Source: an uncultured Alistipes sp.
GTDB taxonomy: Bacteria > Bacteroidota > Bacteroidia > Bacteroidales > Rikenellaceae
Assembly: GCA_900541585.1 (NCBI GenBank)
Contig: UQKD01000040.1
Coordinates: 1 to 11,023, forward strand
Reading direction: 5' to 3'
DNA: 11,023 nucleotides
Part shown: positions 4,735 through 11,023 of the stretch, one piece after another
Position numbering within the stretch: position 1 is the first letter of the stretch
How the letters are laid out: each line of letters starts with the position of its first letter
Made by a program: the position numbers and the translations under genes
The notes under the pieces: generated by a model
The model's input: the letters and a program-made list of their open reading frames with translations, nothing else
Told to the model about the DNA's origin: nothing
The model's database searches: none

Positions 4735-7065
4735 ATGAATATGAGCCGATATGACGACTGTTCCCGCGAGGAGCTGATCCGCCGGATCGAGGAACTTGAG
4801 CGGCAGCTCGGACCGGCGGACGGGAGTGCCGGGCGCTTCCGGGATCGCTATGCCTGCAAAATACTCGATTCCATACCCGACATGCTGACCGTCCTCGACC
4901 GGCAGGGGCAGCTCGTGGAGCTTGTTTCCGCCGAGGAGACCAACCATGTCGGCGTTCCGAGCGGCGAGATCGCCGGGCAGAATATCCGGGAGATGCTCTC
5001 CTCCGAGGCCTACCGCAACGTGCGCAACAACCTCGAAAACGTCTTCGCCACGGGGTGCGGTTCCTCTTCGCACCACGACATCACGCTCGACGGCCGGACG
5101 CGCAACTACGAGAACCGTATTTTTCCGCTCGACGGCGAGCACGCCCTCTGCATCTGCCGCGACATCACCGACGCCGAGGCGGCCAAGCACGAGCTGGAGA
5201 TGGTCAAATACGCGCTGAACAACGTCGACGAGGAGATTTACGCCTGCGACCTCGACGGCACGATGGAGTACGCCAACGAACAGTACCGCCTGCGCCACAA
5301 CATCACCGGCGAACTGTCCTCCCACAAGGTCTATGAATTCTGGTCGTTCAAGGGCACGAAGCGGCAGTGGGAAGACCGCCTGCGGAAGATCCGCCGCGAC
5401 GGGGGTTCGCACAAGTACACGATCCGTTTCAAGGACGAAGGGGGCCGCATCGCGGCGTGGGACGTCGTGGCCTACATCATCTACGACCATTTCAAGGAGC
5501 GCGAGATCGTCTGGTTCTTCGGGCGCGACGCCACGCTGCGCATCGAGCACGAAAACAAGGTCAAGGAGATGAATTCGATCCTCGACAGCATCCTCAACAA
5601 CATTCCGGTCTACCTTTTCGTCAAGGATCCCGGCAACGACTTCCGCTATCTCTATTGGAACCGGGCGTTCGCCGAGTATTCGGGCATTCCGGTCGAGAAG
5701 GCGATCGGGCACACCGACGCGGAGATTTTCCCCAGCCCGAAGGATGCCGAACATTTCCGCCGCGATGACCTGGAGCTGCTGCGCACGGGCGAGCACGTGA
5801 CCTTCATCGAGGAGTATGTCAACACGTCGGGCGAGACGCGCATCGTCAACACCTCCAAGTCGCTGGTTCCGGTCGAAAACCGCCTGCCGCTGATCATCGG
5901 CGTGTCGTGGGACATCACGGACCTGAAAAACGCCGAGCTGGAGATCGTCGAGGCGCGCATCCGGGCCGAGGAGTCCGACAAACTCAAGTCGGCGTTCCTG
6001 GCCAACATGAGCCACGAAATCCGTACGCCGCTCAACGCCATCGTGGGTTTTGCCAAACTGATCGGATCGGCCGAAACCGAGGAGGAGAAGGAGCAGTTCG
6101 CCGAGATTATCGACACCAATTCCGAGTTGCTGCTGCAACTGATCAACGACATCCTCGACCTTTCGAAGATCGAGGCCGGGACACTCGAATTCCGCTTCCG
6201 GCCGATGAACCTCAACGAACTGTGCCGTTCGGAGTACGAGGTCCACAAGACGCGCGTGAAGCCGGGCGTGGAGCTGGTTTTCGAGGAGAAATACGACGAT
6301 GTGCGGATCGTCTGCGACCAGAACCGTCTGGCGCAGGTCATCACCAATCTGCTGAACAATGCGGCGAAGTTCACCGAGAAGGGGTCGATCCGCTTCGGGT
6401 TCGACGTTTGCGGCGACCGGGTGGAATTCTACGTGCAGGATACGGGCATGGGCATTCCGTCCGATAAGGCCCGTGCGATTTTCGACCGCTTCGTCAAGCT
6501 CAACGACTTCGCGTCGGGAACGGGTCTCGGACTGGCCATTTCGAAGATGATCGTCGAACGGATGGACGGCGAAATCAGTGTCGATTCGGAGGAGGGCCGG
6601 GGAACGCGGTTTCGCTTTTCGATTCCGGTGGAGCACCGTGACCTTCCGTCGGAGGGCGCCGCCGGTGCGTCTTCGGGCGAATCCGGCGCCGCGACCCGCT
6701 GGACGCTGCTCGTCGGCGAGGATTCCGACCGGAGTTTCCGGTTGATCGAAGCGGTGCTGAACCGGAGTTTCAAGCTGGTGCGCGCCGTTACGGGAACCGA
6801 GGTGGTGGAACTGTTCGGCCGCGTGCGGCCCGATGCCGTACTGATGGACCTGCGCCTGCCGGTGATGGACGGTCTCGAAGCGACGCGCCGTATCCGGGCC
6901 TTGTCGCCCGGCGTTCCCATCGTCGCCATGTCGGCTTATTCCTATGTCAACGATGTGGGGCTGGCGAAGGAGGCCGGATGTAACGAATTTCTGATCAAAC
7001 CCCTGTCGCAGTATTCGCTCAACAAGGCGCTGAACAGCGTGCTGGTGGACCTCAAGAGGAGGTGA
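4735..7065 (+). CDS. Soluble hybrid histidine kinase: three PAS domains, HisKA, HATPase, receiver
   Basis: A 776-residue signalling kinase without transmembrane segments or signal peptide, so a cytoplasmic sensor. In order: a charged coiled-coil start (residues 10-26); three PAS-like domains (about 36-146, 152-268, 282-398), the last two leading into linker helices; HisKA with the H-box MSHEIRTPLNAIVGF, phospho-accepting His427; HATPase_c with the N-box (NLLNNAAKF, Asn542), G1 DTGMGIP (Asp569) and G2 GTGLGLAI; a Ser/Gly/Ala linker; and a receiver (about 656-772) with acidic pair Glu662/Asp663, phospho-Asp705 in VLMDLRLPVMDG, and Lys755. All catalytic residues are intact. There is no DNA-binding output domain, unlike Bacteroides hybrid two-component systems, and no separate response regulator or Hpt gene in the window, so the downstream partner is unknown. 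ATG 4735 is used; ATG 4741 is equally possible. Ligand and target cannot be read from sequence. Confidence 0.93.
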   Translation: MNMSRYDDCSREELIRRIEELERQLGPADGSAGRFRDRYACKILDSIPDMLTVLDRQGQLVELVSAEETNHVGVPSGEIAGQNIREMLSSEAYRNVRNNLENVFATGCGSSSHHDITLDGRTRNYENRIFPLDGEHALCICRDITDAEAAKHELEMVKYALNNVDEEIYACDLDGTMEYANEQYRLRHNITGELSSHKVYEFWSFKGTKRQWEDRLRKIRRDGGSHKYTIRFKDEGGRIAAWDVVAYIIYDHFKEREIVWFFGRDATLRIEHENKVKEMNSILDSILNNIPVYLFVKDPGNDFRYLYWNRAFAEYSGIPVEKAIGHTDAEIFPSPKDAEHFRRDDLELLRTGEHVTFIEEYVNTSGETRIVNTSKSLVPVENRLPLIIGVSWDITDLKNAELEIVEARIRAEESDKLKSAFLANMSHEIRTPLNAIVGFAKLIGSAETEEEKEQFAEIIDTNSELLLQLINDILDLSKIEAGTLEFRFRPMNLNELCRSEYEVHKTRVKPGVELVFEEKYDDVRIVCDQNRLAQVITNLLNNAAKFTEKGSIRFGFDVCGDRVEFYVQDTGMGIPSDKARAIFDRFVKLNDFASGTGLGLAISKMIVERMDGEISVDSEEGRGTRFRFSIPVEHRDLPSEGAAGASSGESGAATRWTLLVGEDSDRSFRLIEAVLNRSFKLVRAVTGTEVVELFGRVRPDAVLMDLRLPVMDGLEATRRIRALSPGVPIVAMSAYSYVNDVGLAKEAGCNEFLIKPLSQYSLNKALNSVLVDLKRR

Positions 7066-7081
7066 CGGCCGCCGGGAAACG

Positions 7082-7118
7082 AAAAAGTCCGCACGCCCGA
7101 AAGGGGTGCGGACTTTTC
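7082..7118. terminator. Bidirectional terminator between the hybrid kinase and folE
   Basis: AAAAGTCCGCAC (7083-7094) pairs with GTGCGGACTTTT (7106-7117); past a bulged G, CCC/GGG adds three pairs closed by a GAAA tetraloop. The arms end in A-runs and T-runs, so the RNA from either strand ends in a U-tract. It lies 17 nt after the kinase stop and 15 nt after the folE stop, serving both convergent genes. Confidence 0.88.
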
Positions 7119-7132
7119 GTGCGGCTTCCGGT

Positions 7133-7741
7133 TTACCGGTAGCGGTGCGAAATCAGGGTCATGAACTCCTCGCGGGTGCGGTGGTCCGAGAGGAAGATGC
7201 CCGTGAATGCCGACGTCGTGGTCGCGGACTGTTGTTTTTCGATGCCGCGCATCTGCATGCACATGTGGCTGGCCTCGATCACCACGGCCACGCCCATCGG
7301 ATTGAGCGCCTCCTGGATGCAGTCGCGGATCTGCACCGTCAGCCGTTCCTGCACCTGCAGGCGGCGGGCGAAGCACTCCACCACGCGCGCGATCTTCGAG
7401 AGTCCAGTAATGTGTCCGTTGGGGATATAGGCCACGTGGGCCTTGCCGTAGAACGGCAGCATGTGGTGTTCGCACATCGAGTAAAGTTCGATGTCCTTCA
7501 CCAGCACCATCTGTTTGTATTCTTCGCGGAAAGTCGCCGAGCGGATGATTTCCAGCGGATTTTCGTCGTATCCTTTGGTCAGGAACGACATGGCCTTGGC
7601 CACGCGTTCGGGGGTTTTCAGCAGCCCTTCGCGTGCGGGGTCTTCGCCCAGCAGGCGCAGAATCTCGATGTAATGGCCCTTCAGCGCCTCGACGGTCGCC
7701 GGGTCGAACCGTTCCTCCTTGTCGTAATTTTTCAGCTCCAT
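7133..7741 (-). CDS. folE: GTP cyclohydrolase I, FolE type
   Basis: A 202-residue cytosolic enzyme converting GTP to 7,8-dihydroneopterin triphosphate, the first step of tetrahydrofolate synthesis and also the entry to queuosine. The family signatures are present: TPERVAKAM; the zinc site [10 protein letters not shown], with Cys90 and His93, and Cys161 in HMCMQMRG; the substrate-binding segment [20 protein letters not shown]; and the C-terminal REEFMTLI. Length matches bacterial FolE. The start is the ATG at 7741: homologues begin with a variable 15-25 residue arm, and a perfect -7 box lies only 6 nt before it, so the longer open frame to 8425 is not translated as this gene. It is the last gene of the minus-strand block, 20 nt after the oxidoreductase stop, and ends at a shared terminator. 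No other folate or queuosine genes are in the window. Confidence 0.97.
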   Translation of the reverse strand: MELKNYDKEERFDPATVEALKGHYIEILRLLGEDPAREGLLKTPERVAKAMSFLTKGYDENPLEIIRSATFREEYKQMVLVKDIELYSMCEHHMLPFYGKAHVAYIPNGHITGLSKIARVVECFARRLQVQERLTVQIRDCIQEALNPMGVAVVIEASHMCMQMRGIEKQQSATTTSAFTGIFLSDHRTREEFMTLISHRYR

Positions 7742-7747
7742 AAGGTG

Positions 7748-7755
7748 CAAAGATA
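7748..7755 (-). promoter_or_regulatory. -7 box of folE, placed to give a near-leaderless transcript
   Basis: On the minus strand 7755-7748 reads TATCTTTG, a perfect match to TAnnTTTG, in the 20-nt gap between the oxidoreductase stop and the folE ATG. Only six bases (CACCTT) separate the box from the ATG, so transcription would begin at or within a few bases of the start codon. No -33 TTTG is evident. Confidence 0.6.
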
Positions 7756-7761
7756 ACGATT

Positions 7762-8739
7762 TTATTCGGATATGATCCGGTCCATGACCCGGGATGTTCT
7801 CGCGGCCGAAGCTCCCGTCGAGGGACAACGCCCCTCGCCGCGCAGTTCGGCGACGATCGTTTCGATCAGCGGACCCTGGATGTGCTCCGGCGGGTCGATC
7901 CGGAAACGCTCCGTGCCGCCGGCTGTCGTCAGTTCGATGGGGCTGAATGCGAAGGTGCTGAACCGGACGATGCCCTTGCGGCCCGTGATGGTGACCGAAT
8001 CCTCGGCGGCCTGGGGCGGGGCGACGAAGCACCACGTTCCGGTCCCCGCGACGCCCGAGCGGAAACGGAACGCCGCCGTGACCGTATCGGCCACATCGTA
8101 GAACCCGCCGAGGTTGGTCTTGCAGCCCCGGGCGTCGGCGATCTCCCCGAGCAGGAAATCGAGAATGTCGAGCGTGTGCGGCGCGAGGTCGCAGAAATAA
8201 CCCTCGCCTCCGACCTCCCGGCGCAGCCGCCACGGGAGGTTCGCCGCATCGCGGTCTCCGGGACTTTCCGGACGGAACAGGCGGACTTCCGCCGTCAACG
8301 GCTTCCCGACGGACCCTCTGTCGAGCAGTTCCTTCACTTTGAGAAAATAGGGCAGCGCCCGGCGGTAGTAGGCCACGAAGAGTTTCTGTCCGGCTTTCGC
8401 GGCCGCGTCGTTCATCGCCCGGCACTCGGCTCCGGTCATTGCCATCGGCTTCTCCACATAGACGGGTTTTCCGGCTTCGAGGGCCTGGATCGTCAGCTCG
8501 CGGTGCGTGCCGGGAGGCGTCGCTATGTAGACGATGTCCACCTCCGGATCGGCGATCAGCGCCGCGGCGTCGGTGTAGCTTTTCGCGACGTTGTGGCGCC
8601 GCGCGAAGTCGGCCGCCTTCTCCGCGTCGCGGCGCATGACGGCCACGAGTGCCGAGTGTGCGGTCTTGTACATCGGTGGGCCGCTCTTGCGCTCGCAGAC
8701 GTCGCCGCAGCCGACGATTCCCCAGTTGACGGTTTTCAT
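7762..8739 (-). CDS. Gfo/Idh/MocA-family NAD(P)-dependent oxidoreductase
   Basis: A 325-residue cytosolic oxidoreductase. The N-terminal Rossmann domain shows [11 protein letters not shown] (dinucleotide-binding GxGxxx, residues 6-16), an [18 protein letters not shown] segment, and VYVEKPMA with the conserved EKP lysine (Lys97). The C-terminal alpha/beta domain carries [13 protein letters not shown], where His188 and Asp185 match the catalytic region of this superfamily. These enzymes usually oxidise or reduce sugars, inositols or related polyols; the substrate here cannot be told. The start at 8739 is preferred: it begins directly with the first strand ([10 protein letters not shown]) and leaves 4 nt after the rdgB stop, whereas ATG 8754 would overlap rdgB by 11 nt. 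The 4-nt spacing (TAG-CCGT-ATG) suggests translational coupling with rdgB. It is followed by folE after 20 nt. Confidence 0.92.
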   Translation of the reverse strand: MKTVNWGIVGCGDVCERKSGPPMYKTAHSALVAVMRRDAEKAADFARRHNVAKSYTDAAALIADPEVDIVYIATPPGTHRELTIQALEAGKPVYVEKPMAMTGAECRAMNDAAAKAGQKLFVAYYRRALPYFLKVKELLDRGSVGKPLTAEVRLFRPESPGDRDAANLPWRLRREVGGEGYFCDLAPHTLDILDFLLGEIADARGCKTNLGGFYDVADTVTAAFRFRSGVAGTGTWCFVAPPQAAEDSVTITGRKGIVRFSTFAFSPIELTTAGGTERFRIDPPEHIQGPLIETIVAELRGEGRCPSTGASAARTSRVMDRIISE

Positions 8740-8743
8740 ACGG

Positions 8744-9325
8744 CTATTTTTCAATCGAATGGAGGAATTCGGCCAGCTTGCGTACGGCGCGGGCGCGGTG
8801 CGAAACGGCGTTTTTCTCTTCGGTGGTCATCTCGGCGAAGGTTTTCGCGTAGCCGTCGGGCACGAACAGCGGGTCGTAGCCGAATCCCTCGTGTCCGGTC
8901 TCGCGGTCGATGATCCGCCCTTCGACGACGCCTTCGAACAGGTGCTCCTCGCCGCCGAGAAGCAGCGAAATGACCGTCCGGAACCGTGCGCGGCGGTTTT
9001 CGGCTCCTTCGAGGTTCCGGAGCAGCAGACGGTTGTTGGCCGCGAAGTCGTGGCCGTCGGTGGCGTAACGGGCCGAATGTACGCCCGGGGCGCCGCCGAG
9101 CGCTTCGACTTCGAGTCCCGTGTCGTCGGCGAAGCAGTCCAGCCCCGTGCGGTCGTGCAGGTAGTGTGCCTTCTGCGAGGCGTTTCCTTCGAGCGTCTCC
9201 TGCTCTTCGGGGATCTCCTCCGTGACGCCGCAGTCGCGGGGCGTCACGAGCGTATAGGCGTCGCCCAGCACGGCCTGCACTTCCGTGAGCTTGTGGGCGT
9301 TGTTGGTGGCGAAAAGAATTTTCAT
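8744..9325 (-). CDS. rdgB: XTP/dITP pyrophosphatase (RdgB/HAM1 family)
   Basis: A 193-residue house-cleaning enzyme hydrolysing non-canonical purine nucleoside triphosphates (dITP, XTP, ITP) to monophosphate and pyrophosphate, preventing their incorporation into DNA and RNA. The family motifs are complete: FATNNAHK at the N-terminus (T/SxNxxK, phosphate binding), the [14 protein letters not shown] helix, the metal-binding [10 protein letters not shown] with [19 protein letters not shown] and the C-terminal SHRARA. Length is the family norm. The start at 9325 leads straight into the first strand (MKILFATNN). It has its own -7 box 16 nt upstream, right against the stop codon of the ATPase gene, and is coupled to the following oxidoreductase gene by a 4-nt gap. 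Confidence 0.96.
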   Translation of the reverse strand: MKILFATNNAHKLTEVQAVLGDAYTLVTPRDCGVTEEIPEEQETLEGNASQKAHYLHDRTGLDCFADDTGLEVEALGGAPGVHSARYATDGHDFAANNRLLLRNLEGAENRRARFRTVISLLLGGEEHLFEGVVEGRIIDRETGHEGFGYDPLFVPDGYAKTFAEMTTEEKNAVSHRARAVRKLAEFLHSIEK

Positions 9326-9341
9326 CGGTTGCTGTTTTGTG

Positions 9342-9349
9342 CAAAGGTA
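9342..9349 (-). promoter_or_regulatory. -7 box of rdgB abutting the upstream stop codon
   Basis: On the minus strand 9349-9342 reads TACCTTTG, a perfect TAnnTTTG match followed by CA, and the ATG is 16 nt downstream. The ATPase stop codon occupies 9352-9350, directly next to the box, so any -33 element would lie inside the ATPase coding sequence; no TTTG is seen there. Confidence 0.62.
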
Positions 9350-9994
9350 CTATTTTCCCGCGAAACCCGTCTCCCGGGCCGCGCGTTGGAATTCATAATG
9401 TTCGTAACGCCCCCGGACGCATCCGCCGCCGAGCACGTAGAGGTCGTCGCAGATTCCGTCGAGCGGCGTGAGCGAATCCGCTGCGACGAGCAGCGTCCGG
9501 CCCTCCGTGCCGAGTTGCAGGATCAGCCGCTGTACGGCGAAGAGGCTTTCGACGTCGAGTCCCCGGAACGGTTCGTCGAGCAGCAGGACCTGTTTGTGCC
9601 GCATCAGCAGCAGGACCAGCGCCAGGCGTTTCCGCTCGGCCGGAGACATCCCCGACGCCTCGGCGTCGGGCGGCACGGGCAGGCGCTTGAGCAGCGGTGC
9701 GGGGTCCGATGCGGGGTTGCAGCGGCGTACGAGGTCGATGCAGTCCCGGGCGGTCAGCCCCGGCCAGAAGTGCGGCTCCGCCTCCAGATAGGCCATGTCG
9801 CGCCGCCGCAAGGGGCGTCCGCCTGCCGAGATGCGGCCCGATTCGGGCGTCAGAAGTCCGTATACGGCCCGGAGCAGGACGCTTCGACCCTCGCCTGCGA
9901 TGCCGTGGACGGCATTGGCCGTGAGGAGCATCGTCACGCCGTCGAGCGGCGTCTGCTCTCCGTCGCGGACCCGGAGTGCGTCAATCGTAATCAT
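9350..9994 (-). CDS. ABC-type ATPase subunit with altered catalytic motifs
   Basis: A 214-residue cytosolic ATP-binding cassette protein. The overall layout is clear: strands leading to a P-loop, an ESGRISAGGRPL segment as in many cassettes (usual form xSGxIxxxGxxl), a signature-like helix, Walker B VLLLDEP (Asp140, Glu141) and the D-loop GLD. Several key positions differ from consensus. Walker A is GIAGEGRS, with Arg37 where Lys is expected. The Q-loop position reads YLEAE (Glu instead of Gln). The signature reads ASGMSPAER rather than LSGGQ. The H-loop region reads VAADSL, with Asp where His is expected. The protein therefore probably binds nucleotide weakly or hydrolyses it slowly, or has a structural role. 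Its start overlaps the end of the upstream membrane protein gene by 14 nt, pointing to a stoichiometric complex. Substrate unknown. Confidence 0.8.
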   Translation of the reverse strand: MITIDALRVRDGEQTPLDGVTMLLTANAVHGIAGEGRSVLLRAVYGLLTPESGRISAGGRPLRRRDMAYLEAEPHFWPGLTARDCIDLVRRCNPASDPAPLLKRLPVPPDAEASGMSPAERKRLALVLLLMRHKQVLLLDEPFRGLDVESLFAVQRLILQLGTEGRTLLVAADSLTPLDGICDDLYVLGGGCVRGRYEHYEFQRAARETGFAGK

Positions 9995-10568
9995 GGAGGT
10001 AGCGGTTGAGGTTGCGTTCGGCCCTGAAGGCGTAGCTCACCGTCAGGCAGAGGGTCAGCGGCAGCAGCGGCGGAACGAGGAATCCCGCCGTGCCCAGTTT
10101 CGCGGCCAGCGGCAGGCGGGGCGTCCGGTCGGGTTCGTAGCGGGCGTATTTCGCCGCAACGAAGTAGAACAGCGCCAGCGCTGCGAACGGGACCCATGCC
10201 GCGGCCATCCAGGCCGAACGGGGGTGCGCTGAAACCGTCAGCAAGGCGAACGGCGCCGCCAGCAGGAAATAGTTGCGCCAGGCTGTGAAGGTCTTCCGTG
10301 CGAGCAGCCGCGCGGCCCCTGTCTCGGGCAGCAGCAGGAGTTCCAGCGGTTCGCAGTCCGCATAAAACCCGCCGCACAGCAGGGCCGCGAGGCAGAGAGC
10401 CGGGAAACCCGCGTAGGGCACGCAGGCGCAGGCCGTGAGCGCGGCGGCAACCGCTACGGCCGCGGTGGGACGTCGCCGCAGGGCAGCGGTCCACTCGGGC
10501 GATCCGCCGAGCAGACCGACGCTCAACAGCCGCCCGGCGTAAATGCGGCTCTGTTTTTCGGTTGACAT
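9981..10568 (-). CDS. Polytopic membrane protein, probable partner of the ABC ATPase
   Basis: A 195-residue integral membrane protein I do not recognise by name. After an N-terminal polar part of about 33 residues there are about five hydrophobic segments (roughly 35-52, 55-70, 100-114, 119-139, 159-180), with a charged loop PETGAARLLARKTFTAWRN between the second and third. The C-terminus (FRAERNLNRYLHDYD) is polar. The coding end overlaps the ATPase start by 14 nt and the start lies 2 nt after the stop of the HAD gene, so the three are co-transcribed. The loop rich in Arg/Lys after a Pro-Glu could contact the ATPase, as in ABC-2-type permeases, but the protein is much shorter than most of these, so membrane partner of an ABC complex is an inference from position. 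Confidence 0.72.
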   Translation of the reverse strand: MSTEKQSRIYAGRLLSVGLLGGSPEWTAALRRRPTAAVAVAAALTACACVPYAGFPALCLAALLCGGFYADCEPLELLLLPETGAARLLARKTFTAWRNYFLLAAPFALLTVSAHPRSAWMAAAWVPFAALALFYFVAAKYARYEPDRTPRLPLAAKLGTAGFLVPPLLPLTLCLTVSYAFRAERNLNRYLHDYD

Positions 10569-10570
10569 GG

Positions 10571-11023
10571 TTATCGGACGACCTCCAGTTTTTCGAGCCG
10601 GTCGTCGAGGTCGATCTTGTCGATGATGGTCTTCACGAGCACGTCCATTTCCGACCCCGGGGAGTAGTCTGCCGGGCAGACGTGGCTCACGCGGTTGTCG
10701 TGGATCAGCGAGGCCATTTCCTTGCGTGCGCCCTTCTGATCGGGGTTGTAGACGGCGATCGAGTGTCCGCCGGAGTTCTTCACCAGCCGCATGCAGGGGA
10801 TGTCGGTGGTTCCGTCGCCCACGTAGATCATGTGCTTGAACGGCACGGGGCGCTCGTTCTCGGGGATGTAGCGGTTGACCAGCTTCGAGTCGAAGACCGA
10901 TTCGACGCCCTTGTTGATCTTGAAGATGAACTGCGTCTTGTTGGTGTAGTTGACCGCCACGGCGGGCCAGTAGGCGATGCCGTCCACGTCGTAGAGGAAC
11001 GAGCAGGCGTAGATCTTGCGGAA
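10571..11023 (-). CDS. HAD-superfamily hydrolase/phosphatase, C-terminal part (5' end beyond window)
   Basis: The last 150 residues of a HAD-family protein; the frame is open to the window edge, and the in-frame GTG at 10987 is internal. Motif IV is intact: IYVGDGTTDIPCM, with Asp70 and Asp74 of the fragment expected to bind Mg2+. A following AVYNPDQKG segment is common in HAD proteins resembling phosphoserine phosphatases. The nucleophile motif (DxDxT/V) and cap domain should lie in the missing N-terminal part. Members act on small phosphorylated metabolites in the cytosol, but this subfamily (with the SHVCPADYSPGSEMD segment) has no function I know. It is followed after 2 nt (TAA-CC-ATG) by the membrane protein gene, so it heads, or is upstream in, the same operon as the ABC-like pair. 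Confidence 0.88.
   Translation of the reverse strand, partial: FRKIYACSFLYDVDGIAYWPAVAVNYTNKTQFIFKINKGVESVFDSKLVNRYIPENERPVPFKHMIYVGDGTTDIPCMRLVKNSGGHSIAVYNPDQKGARKEMASLIHDNRVSHVCPADYSPGSEMDVLVKTIIDKIDLDDRLEKLEVVR

Noticed and set aside
4711..6636. Very long (641-codon) minus-strand ORF antisense to the histidine kinase
   Set aside because: It is a by-product of the high G/C third positions of the kinase gene. The translation is low-complexity (Asp, Val, Arg, Leu), has no recognisable domain, and the + strand frame has complete PAS, HisKA, HATPase and receiver motifs.
7742..8425. N-terminal extension of the folE frame up to 8425
   Set aside because: The open frame runs on through the oxidoreductase gene in another frame, the extra sequence is Arg/Gly-rich and unlike FolE, and a perfect -7 box lies just before ATG 7741.
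7882..10009. Long + strand ORFs (7882-8913 and 8591-10009) opposite the oxidoreductase, rdgB and ATPase genes
   Set aside because: They are antisense shadows; the minus-strand products have full family motifs, and these frames show none.
9981..10568. Possibility that the membrane protein is a frameshifted fragment of a larger ABC permease
   Set aside because: Its start is 2 nt after the upstream stop and its end overlaps the ATPase start, so there is no room for a lost portion on either side, and the frame is intact with a tidy polar C-terminus.
1..11023. Mobile elements, CRISPR arrays, tRNA genes or a defence island
   Set aside because: No transposase, integrase or phage-like protein, no regularly spaced repeats, and no tRNA-like cloverleaf were seen; base composition and codon use look even across the window.

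Overview
The window looks like chromosomal housekeeping DNA from a high-GC member of the Bacteroidales, most like Alistipes or another Rikenellaceae. Three things point that way. Coding regions have strongly G/C-rich third positions. Genes lack Shine-Dalgarno sequences and instead have A-rich leaders or Bacteroidetes-type -7 boxes (TAnnTTTG) just before the start codon. The protein set is also typical (DUF4136 lipoprotein, small outer-membrane barrel, soluble multi-PAS hybrid kinase). Family and genus assignments rest on recalled motifs, not on a search. I see no tRNA, rRNA, insertion sequence, phage gene or CRISPR array.

Layout. On the + strand, 1-792 is the C-terminal end of DNA polymerase I (polA). 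Two hairpins follow, then an aldo/keto reductase of the YghZ type (895-1899). It converges on a minus-strand SAM methyltransferase (1970-2743), with one strong hairpin between them. Further right on the minus strand is a two-gene envelope operon: a DUF4136-type lipoprotein (4300 to 3659), then an outer-membrane beta-barrel protein (3632 to 3006). Upstream of it, with its own terminator, is a probable 38-residue small protein (4589 to 4473). A divergent + strand gene (4735-7065) encodes a soluble hybrid histidine kinase with three PAS domains and a C-terminal receiver.

From 7133 to the right edge all genes are on the minus strand and tightly packed. In transcription order they are: a HAD-family phosphatase (cut by the window edge), a short polytopic membrane protein, an ABC-type ATPase with several altered catalytic motifs, the XTP/dITP pyrophosphatase RdgB, a Gfo/Idh/MocA oxidoreductase, and GTP cyclohydrolase I (folE). 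The first three genes are separated by 2 nt or overlap. rdgB and the oxidoreductase are 4 nt apart. rdgB and folE each also have a very clear -7 box of their own, so the block probably has internal promoters.

I found no obvious defence or mobile system. The points most worth a second look are the ABC-like pair with a degenerate ATPase, the small protein with its own terminator, the extremely Tyr/Trp-rich stretch in the lipoprotein, the apparently leaderless folE transcript, and a long perfect hairpin across the polA stop codon.
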